DNA of 20,169 bases from Aequitasia sp047973235 (GTDB taxonomy: Bacteria > Bacillota > Clostridia > Lachnospirales > Lachnospiraceae). The position numbers and the translations under genes were made by a program. The notes beneath the pieces were generated by a model. It made no database searches. It saw only the letters and a list, made by a program, of their open reading frames with translations, and was not told the DNA's origin. Numbering within the stretch: position 1 is the first letter of the stretch; each line of letters begins with the position of its first letter. The stretch is from NCBI GenBank assembly GCA_047973235.1, contig JBKEBP010000019.1:1-20169 (forward strand), in the 5' to 3' direction. Of this stretch, positions 15,505-20,169 are shown piece after piece.

Positions 15505-15681
15505 TTAGTTCTTGCTTATGAAATCTTGCATAAGCTTCGTTAATACCGTTCCATATTTTAAATTGTTTTGGTCGCAAATTTCTTTAAATCTCTTATCTAC
15601 TTCCAAGTTGACCTTGTAAGACTTCGAGCCTACTCCGGCTTTTGCGTCCCACTTATCTTGGGGTCGTATCTTCTTTTCCAT
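15505..15681 (-). CDS. Small ribbon-helix-helix-like DNA-binding protein
   Basis: A 58-residue protein (starts MEKKIRPQDKWDAKAG, ends MQDFISKN). Residues about 19-57 have the strand-helix-helix layout of the ribbon-helix-helix (CopG/Arc) fold: KSYKVNLEV as the strand, DKRFKEICDQ as helix A and YGTVLTKLMQDFI as helix B. A GAGGTG ribosome binding site lies four bases before the ATG. It overlaps the upstream tiny membrane protein gene by 29 bases. Such proteins often repress their own promoter by binding short palindromes, and the promoter upstream of this pair contains a perfect 14-bp palindrome. The assignment is by pattern, since no close homologue is recalled. Confidence 0.6.
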   Translation of the reverse strand: MEKKIRPQDKWDAKAGVGSKSYKVNLEVDKRFKEICDQNNLKYGTVLTKLMQDFISKN

Positions 15682-15829
15682 ATTTCACCTCACACAGAAT
15701 GTTTAGAAGTAGGCTTAAATTTGATGCTAATAATGCAATGCCATATAAGACAGTCATTCCGTTCTTAATTGTCATGTAAGCTAACGCCCAGATAACTGGA
15801 AGCTGTAATAATATTATAGCTTTTCTCAT
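15653..15829 (-). CDS. Tiny membrane protein
   Basis: A 58-residue protein (starts MRKAIILLQLPVIWALAYMT). Two hydrophobic segments span about residues 4-20 and 27-46, followed by a short charged tail (EVKYGKEDTTPR). No family is recognised. It has a modest AGGT ribosome binding site, is first behind the palindrome-containing promoter, and overlaps the ribbon-helix-helix gene by 29 bases. This compact pair recalls mobile-element or addiction-type gene pairs, but no toxin signature is visible. Confidence 0.5.
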   Translation of the reverse strand: MRKAIILLQLPVIWALAYMTIKNGMTVLYGIALLASNLSLLLNILCEVKYGKEDTTPR

Positions 15830-15857
15830 TTTTGGTTTACCTACTTTCTATGTTTTA

Positions 15858-15886
15858 ATAATGTCATACGTATACGTATTTGTCAA
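15858..15886 (-). promoter_or_regulatory. Promoter with a palindromic operator between -35 and -10
   Basis: On the minus strand a perfect -35 TTGACA (15886-15881) and CATTAT (15863-15858) are 17 bases apart. The spacer contains ATACGTATACGTAT (15866-15879), a perfect 14-bp palindrome made of two overlapping TACGTA units. An operator here would block RNA polymerase directly. The transcript begins about 20 bases before the tiny membrane protein gene. The likely binder is the ribbon-helix-helix protein encoded downstream (inference). Confidence 0.7.
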
Positions 15887-15995
15887 TGCTTTTTTGCACG
15901 AAGTTTTATTTTGGATATTGTGGTGTCACATCATTGACTAACATACACCTTCTGATAATCGTTCTAAAATGTGGCATGCAACCTCCAATTTTCGT

Positions 15996-16024
15996 TTGTA
16001 TTCTGTGAATAAATAGGCTATAAT
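15996..16024 (+). promoter_or_regulatory. Promoter of the AAA ATPase gene
   Basis: TTGTAT (15996-16001) and TATAAT (16019-16024) are separated by 17 bases. An AGGAGG follows at 16035-16040 and the ATG at 16049. Confidence 0.7.
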
Positions 16025-16048
16025 AAGTTCAAACAGGAGGTGAGGCAT

Positions 16049-17368
16049 ATGTTACGCCACACAATGGAAGATTTAATTCGGTGGAAAAACAGACCCGATC
16101 GCAAGCCGCTGCTTCTTCGAGGTGCACGTCAGGTGGGCAAAACTTGGCTAATGCGAGAGTTTGGACGACTTAACTTTGCTAAGGTTGCATATATCAACTT
16201 TGATGATAATGACAGAATGTCAGCGCTTTTCCAGGGAGACCTGAACTCGCAACGACTAATTACAGCTTTGCAAATTGAAGCTGGCATGACTATTACGCCC
16301 GAGGATACTCTTCTTATATTCGATGAAATACAAGAAGTGCCACGGGCGCTGACATCATTGAAATACTTCAATGAGAACGCACCGGAATATGCAATCATTG
16401 CGGCAGGGTCAATGCTTGGTGTGGCACTTCACCAAGGTACGTCGTTCCCCGTGGGCAAGGTGGAGTTTTCTGACTTATATCCCCTTAGCTTTACGGAATT
16501 TCTAGATGCCATTGGCATGGAGCAATACGCACAAATGTTGCGTGCTGATACGCCGGGTTTTCAGATGATGACACCCTTTAAGGGTAAGTACGTCGATGCA
16601 TTGCGCCAATATTATTATGTAGGTGGGATGCCGGAGGCTGTTAACGCTTTTGCCCAACGTCGAGATTTTGCGGAAGTTCGTCGCATACAGGCAAGGCTTC
16701 TTGATGCATATGATCAGGACTTCTCCAAGCATGCCCCTCATGAAACCGTCCCGCGTATTCGTATGCTTTGGAATTCCATACCTGCACAGCTTGCACGAGA
16801 AAATCGCAAATTTGTTTACGGACACATTCGAGATGGCGCACGAGCTCGTGAGTACGAGCTAGCCATGCAATGGCTGCTAGACTGTGGGCTTATCCACAAA
16901 GTGAACCGTATTACAAAACCGGACATGCCCCTCTTAGCCTATACAGACCAGAGTGCATTCAAGCTCTACATGCTTGATGTAGGGTTACTGGCAGCAAAAT
17001 CCGACTTGGATTTAAAGGCTATCTTAGAAGGCAACCGCATTTTCGAGGAGTTCAAAGGCGCTCTTACAGAACAGTATGTCATGCAGCAACTTTTATCTGA
17101 TTGTAAGATCCTGCCTTATTACTGGACTGCCGAGCGTGCAACTGCCGAAGTTGACTTTATTTTACAATCAGAATCAGCAGTAATACCTTTGGAAGTTAAG
17201 GCGGAAGAAAACCTGAAAGCAAAAAGCCTCAAACAATATGTCACCAAGTTTGCTCCTAAGTGTGCTGTTCGCTCATCTATGTCCGATTACAGGAAAGAAG
17301 ATTGGCTTGTCAATTTGCCATTGTGGGCAATTAAAACAGTTCCACGGCTGTTATCTGATTATGAATAG
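16049..17368 (+). CDS. AAA ATPase with DUF4143-type C-terminal region
   Basis: 439 residues from the ATG at 16049, which lies eight bases after AGGAGG. The GTG at 16040 falls inside that site and is not credible. The Walker A motif is GARQVGKT (25-32) and Walker B is LLIFDE (88-93), with IIAAGS as a sensor-like strand. The second half has DUF4143 landmarks: YYVGGMPEAV, FKLYMLDVGLLA, FEEFKGALTEQYV. A C-terminal PD-(D/E)xK-like core is present, with Asp369 in AEVDFIL and Glu382-x-Lys384 in PLEVK. This family is common and patchily distributed in anaerobes. Its cellular role is not established. Its composition is visibly more GC-rich than the flanking genes and it has its own promoter, which suggests acquisition by transfer. 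It forms no operon with its neighbours. Confidence 0.9.
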   Translation: MLRHTMEDLIRWKNRPDRKPLLLRGARQVGKTWLMREFGRLNFAKVAYINFDDNDRMSALFQGDLNSQRLITALQIEAGMTITPEDTLLIFDEIQEVPRALTSLKYFNENAPEYAIIAAGSMLGVALHQGTSFPVGKVEFSDLYPLSFTEFLDAIGMEQYAQMLRADTPGFQMMTPFKGKYVDALRQYYYVGGMPEAVNAFAQRRDFAEVRRIQARLLDAYDQDFSKHAPHETVPRIRMLWNSIPAQLARENRKFVYGHIRDGARAREYELAMQWLLDCGLIHKVNRITKPDMPLLAYTDQSAFKLYMLDVGLLAAKSDLDLKAILEGNRIFEEFKGALTEQYVMQQLLSDCKILPYYWTAERATAEVDFILQSESAVIPLEVKAEENLKAKSLKQYVTKFAPKCAVRSSMSDYRKEDWLVNLPLWAIKTVPRLLSDYE

Positions 17369-17451
17369 CCTAAACCACCATCGTATTTATAGGATAAAAC
17401 AAAAATAGCACCCCCACGACTAAATTCGTAAAAGCACCACCTTTGGCAAAG

Positions 17452-17524
17452 TACGCGATTGGGGGTTCGAACCCCAGACACCCTGATTAAGAGTCAGGTG
17501 CTCTACCAGCTGAGCTAATCGCGC
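17452..17524 (-). tRNA. tRNA-Lys (anticodon CTT)
   Basis: A complete cloverleaf reads on the minus strand. The 7-bp acceptor pairs GCGCGAT with ATCGCGT (one G-U). The D-stem is GCTC/GAGC and the anticodon stem is CCTGA/TCAGG around loop CTCTTAA, giving anticodon CTT. The T-arm is TGGGG-TTCGAAC-CCCCA, with a discriminator A. CCA is not encoded. It has a strong promoter of its own upstream. Confidence 0.95.
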
Positions 17525-17553
17525 TTGTATTCAGTTTTTGTAACGCAAGAAAT

Positions 17554-17582
17554 ATTATATAATACCACATACTAAAAATCAA
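17554..17582 (-). promoter_or_regulatory. Promoter of tRNA-Lys
   Basis: On the minus strand TTGATT (17582-17577) and a perfect TATAAT (17559-17554) are 17 bases apart. The -10 box ends about 29 bases before the mature tRNA 5' end. Confidence 0.75.
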
Positions 17583-17606
17583 GCTAAATCATGTATTTTT
17601 TTTAAT

Positions 17607-17636
17607 TATGCCTCGCCGAATTTACGGTGAGGCATA
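17607..17636 (-). other. Hairpin between the MFS gene and tRNA-Lys
   Basis: TATGCCTCGCCG (17607-17618) pairs with CGGTGAGGCATA (17625-17636) with one G-U pair and a 6-nt loop. It lies 17 bases after the transporter stop and so probably marks that transcript's 3' end. On the minus strand it is followed by A-rich rather than U-rich sequence, so it is not a textbook intrinsic terminator. Confidence 0.55.
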
Positions 17637-17652
17637 TATCTTATAGTTGCAT

Positions 17653-18888
17653 CTATGGTTTCTTAATAAATACGGAACATATTATACCTATAATCGCTGC
17701 CGCTCCCATAAATATAAGAGTTGAGAAATACGATCCACTTGCATCGAAAAGTGCGCCGGATATCGTCCCTGCAAATGATGCAACCAGTAGGCATAAGTTC
17801 ATTACTGAGAAGTTAACCGGATAATGCTTCTTTCCGTAGAAATCTCCCACATATGCCGAGTTTGTTGGTGGCAGTCCGCCATATGCAAGTCCCATCACTA
17901 TATAGCCGCCTATCAATAATACAAAGCTGCCCATAGCCATTGCTGCCGTCATCATTATAATGGATATTACCAGTACTACGCTAATAGACCACATGGTTTT
18001 TAATCTTCCTTTACCATCATACATTCCACCAAATAAAACACGCCCTACACCACCAAATATAGATATTAAACCTACGACTGTTGATAGTGTCCCGGATGTC
18101 ACAACACTATTTACTTCAAGTACTATTGGGCTTGCTTGGGCAATAAGTGCAAGTCCTGATGCGCTAAGCAGCGTTGTCCAGATAAAATAAAGCCAGAATG
18201 AGTTCTTCTTAACCATTTGAGTAGTCGTCAGTTCTTTTGCTTCCACCGTTGCTCCTTGAGCATTAGAGCCTTTTGTCTTAGTCTTAGCCTTGGCCTTGGC
18301 CTGAGCCTGATACTCTTCGATTTCACTTTGAGTGGGTGCCTTTATTAGAAACGAAATCAGAAATATGACCACAAATAAAATCACTCCAAATGCCATAAAT
18401 GAGTTTCTAAATGCCTCTCCCTCTCCGGTTAAAGCGTGATATACTTTGCCAATTATAAAGCTTCCCATTCCAAATCCCATTAGCAAGATTCCTGAAATGA
18501 GACCTAGTTTGTCCGGAAAGTATTTCGTTATTGTAGATACTATTGTATTATACACAAATCCTGATGCCAATCCGGCCATAACTCCATATCCTATATAAAG
18601 AAGTGCCAGTGAGTTCATTCTTGCCGTGATAGCAAATCCTGCCAGAAATAGAACTGCTGATATCATTAGCTTTAACTTCACGCTTAACTTTCCTGATAAT
18701 AATCCTGATACCAATCCCCCGAGGCAAAAGAATGCCATACATATTGTGAAAGTCAGCGAAAGCTGTGCGCTGCTCCAACTATCAAAATGGGCTGCTATAG
18801 GACGTGACATAACGCTCCAAGCGTATATTAGTCCTGCAAATAACATACCTATTACTCCCCAGATTACATAAATCCACCTTTTTGTCAT
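17653..18888 (-). CDS. MFS transporter, OFA (oxalate/formate antiporter-like) type
   Basis: 411 residues with about 12 hydrophobic segments in two halves. The N-terminus (RWIYVIWGVIGMLFAGLIYAWSV) matches the OFA subgroup of the major facilitator superfamily, which exchanges small carboxylates. A GRVLFGGMYDGKGR loop (second half) is the usual MFS 2/3-type signature. The central cytoplasmic loop is low-complexity (QAQAKAKAKTKTKG), unusual in being an alternating Ala/Thr-Lys run. AGGAGAAGAG precedes the ATG. It is divergent from the ATC-hydrolase-family gene, which may hint at a shared substrate, but the substrate cannot be read from sequence. Confidence 0.85.
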   Translation of the reverse strand: MTKRWIYVIWGVIGMLFAGLIYAWSVMSRPIAAHFDSWSSAQLSLTFTICMAFFCLGGLVSGLLSGKLSVKLKLMISAVLFLAGFAITARMNSLALLYIGYGVMAGLASGFVYNTIVSTITKYFPDKLGLISGILLMGFGMGSFIIGKVYHALTGEGEAFRNSFMAFGVILFVVIFLISFLIKAPTQSEIEEYQAQAKAKAKTKTKGSNAQGATVEAKELTTTQMVKKNSFWLYFIWTTLLSASGLALIAQASPIVLEVNSVVTSGTLSTVVGLISIFGGVGRVLFGGMYDGKGRLKTMWSISVVLVISIIMMTAAMAMGSFVLLIGGYIVMGLAYGGLPPTNSAYVGDFYGKKHYPVNFSVMNLCLLVASFAGTISGALFDASGSYFSTLIFMGAAAIIGIICSVFIKKP

Positions 18889-18965
18889 GTTTACTCTCTC
18901 TTTCTCTTCTCCTAGTATATACTGTCACACTTTAATCCGGTGACGTACACTCTTTACTATAGCGT

Positions 18966-18993
18966 ACTTTAGTAAATTTTGCTATACTAAAGT
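18966..18993 (+). promoter_or_regulatory. Extended -10 promoter overlapped by a palindrome
   Basis: TGCTATACT (18980-18988) is an extended -10 element 27 bases before the ATG at 19016. The 9-bp arms ACTTTAGTA (18966-18974) and TACTAAAGT (18985-18993) form a perfect inverted repeat that covers it. That makes an operator for a dimeric repressor likely. No repressor gene is in view. Confidence 0.5.
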
Positions 18994-19015
18994 TGAAGCG
19001 AAGGAGGTATAACCT

Positions 19016-19729
19016 ATGAATGAATCTAATGTAACATGTCAGATTGAACACCATGCTACCATGTTTGCCTTACTCTCGAAATATGCTATCACATTAAGAG
19101 GTGATGAAGGCAAAGATGCTATATTAAAGGCAATGACTAAATACGGAAATGAACGCGGAGCACGCATGGCTAAAAATGCACTTGCTAATGGTGATCCACT
19201 AACTACTACTATGAATCAGGCTTATGGAGAATGGAAACCGGATTACCCAAACCAAATGGATTTCGGAAGAATCCATACACAGCCTACGCTGCAAACATAT
19301 ATCGCCAAGTGTGCATGGTGTGATGCTTGGCACCATCACGACTTAATGGAATTTGGAAAATATTATTGTGTTGATGTAGATAATGCTGTCTATCAAGGAT
19401 TTAATCCGGATTTCAAATGTACTCCAACTACCGATGCTATGAGCTGGGGCGGGATGCGTTGCGAGTTCGACTGGGGCCGCCCACTGACAGAGGATGATGT
19501 TGCACTTCTGGATAAAAAAAAGTCTGAGCTTGGCACTAGTTGCATGAAAGATTTTAATTTCCACACTGCTCATTTATACTATTCAATCAGTAATACCCTT
19601 AAAGAGGAACTCGGTGATATTGCTGATGAAATTACTAAAAAAGCAACAAGCGACTATATCGATATGTTCGGTCACGAATACTTCGATGCTTTCAAAGGAA
19701 AATATAATGCAAATAAACAAGTCCACTAA
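19016..19729 (+). CDS. L-2-amino-thiazoline-4-carboxylate (ATC) hydrolase family protein
   Basis: 237 residues, soluble. The pattern fits the ATC hydrolase family: YGNERGARMA in the N-terminal third, then CAWCDAW, YYCVDVDNAV and GFNPDFKC in the middle, and a Cys-rich centre. The characterised activity opens the thiazoline ring on the route to L-cysteine. Most family members are uncharacterised and may act elsewhere. AAGGAGGT lies seven bases before the ATG. The gene has its own promoter with an overlapping palindrome and is divergent from the MFS gene. A short ORF overlapping its end resembles the start of an M20 amidohydrolase, the enzyme type expected for the next step. The family call is fairly secure and the substrate is not. 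Confidence 0.8.
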   Translation: MNESNVTCQIEHHATMFALLSKYAITLRGDEGKDAILKAMTKYGNERGARMAKNALANGDPLTTTMNQAYGEWKPDYPNQMDFGRIHTQPTLQTYIAKCAWCDAWHHHDLMEFGKYYCVDVDNAVYQGFNPDFKCTPTTDAMSWGGMRCEFDWGRPLTEDDVALLDKKKSELGTSCMKDFNFHTAHLYYSISNTLKEELGDIADEITKKATSDYIDMFGHEYFDAFKGKYNANKQVH

Positions 19730-19817
19730 TAATTGGATAGATGATAATGAGAGTAAATTAATCAAAATATCGGATACGATTTTTAACATTATTAAGCAAG
19801 AATTCTCCGACTTCTAA
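19707..19817 (+). pseudogene. Remnant of an M20-type amidohydrolase N-terminus
   Basis: A 36-residue ORF begins at the ATG at 19707 inside the ATC-hydrolase gene, six bases after an AAAGGA. Residues WIDDNESKLIKISDTIFNII resemble the helix that opens M20 amidohydrolases (pattern: x-I-x-x-x-x-x-x-L-x-x-(L/I)-S-D-x-I-(W/F)). The frame stops at 19817. About 100 bases later the IS200-type element begins, so the rest of the gene was probably lost or displaced. A real short peptide cannot be excluded. Confidence 0.4.
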
Positions 19818-19834
19818 AGTGGTGAGATGAATTG

Positions 19835-19852
19835 CAGATATCGCCATATCTG
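19835..19852. repeat. Short perfect inverted repeat
   Basis: CAGATAT (19835-19841) and ATATCTG (19846-19852) flank a CGCC loop. No U-tract follows. It lies between the amidohydrolase remnant and the IS200-type left end. Nothing else is recognised in 19818-19919. Confidence 0.4.
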
Positions 19853-19919
19853 TTGCGAAAGGCACTTAGTACTGGAATATAAATTCACGATACATTAGTT
19901 CCAAAAAAAATATATAATT

Positions 19920-19944
19920 CGCAAAAAGAACACTTGTTCCTGCG
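19920..19944 (+). mobile_element. Probable left-end hairpin of the IS200-type element
   Basis: CGCA (19920-19923) pairs with TGCG (19941-19944), and inside it GAACA (19928-19932) pairs with TGTTC (19935-19939) around a 2-nt loop, giving an imperfect hairpin. IS200/IS605 elements have such subterminal imperfect palindromes, bound by TnpA, about this far upstream of tnpA. The inner part GAACACTTGTTC also fits the GAAC-N4-GTTC SOS box. Confidence 0.45.
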
Positions 19945-19961
19945 GTGAAAATATGATATCA

Positions 19962-19997
19962 TATAATCAGTCGATAGAGGAGAGGGGGCTGATTATA
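19962..19997 (+). promoter_or_regulatory. tnpA -10 box and hairpin enclosing its ribosome binding site
   Basis: TATAATCAG (19962-19970) pairs perfectly with CTGATTATA (19989-19997). The loop holds the purine-rich GGAGAGGGGG site. The left arm is itself a TATAAT box. RNA started there would lack the left arm and stay open, while read-through RNA from outside would contain both arms and hide the site. Confidence 0.5.
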
Positions 19998-20006
19998 ATT
20001 ACGGAA

Positions 20007-20169
20007 ATGGATAAAAATGCACATTCAGTTTTTTTGTTGCACTATCATCTAGTTATGGTAGTGAAGTATCGTCGGAAGGTGATTGATAAGGATATATCTG
20101 ATAGAGCATAAGAAATATTTCTATACATAGCTCCCAGATATGGAATTACTCTTGAAGAATGGAATCACG
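20007..20169 (+). pseudogene. tnpA: IS200-type transposase tnpA, with nonsense codon and truncated by the window
   Basis: From the ATG at 20007 the frame reads MDKNAHSVFLLHYHLVMVVK and YRRKVIDKDISDRA, then a TAA at 20109-20111. It continues EIFLYIAPRYGITLEEWNH to the window end. The HYHLVMVVKYRRK segment and the LEEWNH strand are hallmarks of IS200/IS605 TnpA, a Y1 single-strand transposase. In the family the codon at the stop is normally a sense codon in ...DRLKEIF. The HUH motif and catalytic Tyr lie outside the window. The copy looks inactive unless the stop is a sequencing error. Confidence 0.85.

Noticed and set aside
15067..15543. Plus-strand open frame of 158 codons
   Set aside because: It starts inside the terminator and runs antisense to the remnant gene and the ribbon-helix-helix gene. 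It has no ribosome binding site and a low-complexity Ser/Ile-rich product.
16040..16048. GTG at 16040 as the ATPase start
   Set aside because: It overlaps the last base of AGGAGG. The in-frame ATG at 16049 has correct spacing.
15080..17410. A 15-bp direct repeat AAAACAAAAATAGCA at 15080-15094 and 17396-17410, enclosing the accessory block near tRNA-Lys, as possible att sites
   Set aside because: The first copy is the U-tract and stem of a minus-strand terminator. The second lies 42 bases beyond the tRNA 3' end rather than in it. No integrase is present. A shared terminator tail is the simpler explanation.
17369..17451. Intrinsic terminator for tRNA-Lys
   Set aside because: A TATTTTTGTTTT tract is present on the minus strand, but no convincing stem precedes it. 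Only a 4-bp ACGA/TCGT pair is visible.

Overview
The window looks like chromosomal DNA of a low-GC Gram-positive anaerobe of the Clostridia, most likely Lachnospiraceae-like. The reasons are AT-rich DNA with strong AGGAGG ribosome binding sites, sortase-anchored surface proteins, a DivIVA-domain protein, and IS256-type and IS200-type insertion sequences. No species can be named from the sequence alone.

Positions 182-14254 hold one long minus-strand operon of ten tightly packed genes. In transcription order they are: a giant tip adhesin (thioester domain, GLUG-type beta-helix, four 123-residue isopeptide-type repeats, MPESG sorting signal); the major pilin (VPKN pilin motif, LPETG); two class C pilin sortases, the second carrying a frameshift that removes its C-terminal membrane helix; and a basal pilin with a proline-rich stalk and a TKTGD-type signal. 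These are followed by a less familiar module: a four-helix membrane protein with a TPR-like tail, a 92-residue wall protein with an EVQTG signal, a single-pass membrane protein, a DivIVA-like coiled-coil protein, and a class B sortase. A terminator closes the operon at 138-183. I read this as a sortase-built pilus locus with an attached localisation/anchoring module. The module is the most unusual part of the window.

Divergent from the adhesin, across a 240-bp region with four GTGCA(C/T) motifs, lies a plus-strand gene (14495-15055). It encodes a paralogue of the single-pass protein inside the operon.

From 15080 to 17370 is an accessory block: a remnant small gene, a ribbon-helix-helix-like regulator with a perfect palindrome inside its promoter, a tiny membrane protein, and an AAA/DUF4143 ATPase of visibly different composition. 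A tRNA-Lys(CTT) gene on the minus strand follows.

From 17653 to 19817 are an OFA-type MFS transporter and, divergent from it, an ATC-hydrolase-family gene followed by a short ORF resembling the start of an M20 amidohydrolase. The window is bounded by two insertion sequences. On the left is the first 13 codons of an IS256-type transposase. On the right is a broken IS200-type tnpA. Both have hairpins that could bury their ribosome binding sites in read-through RNA.
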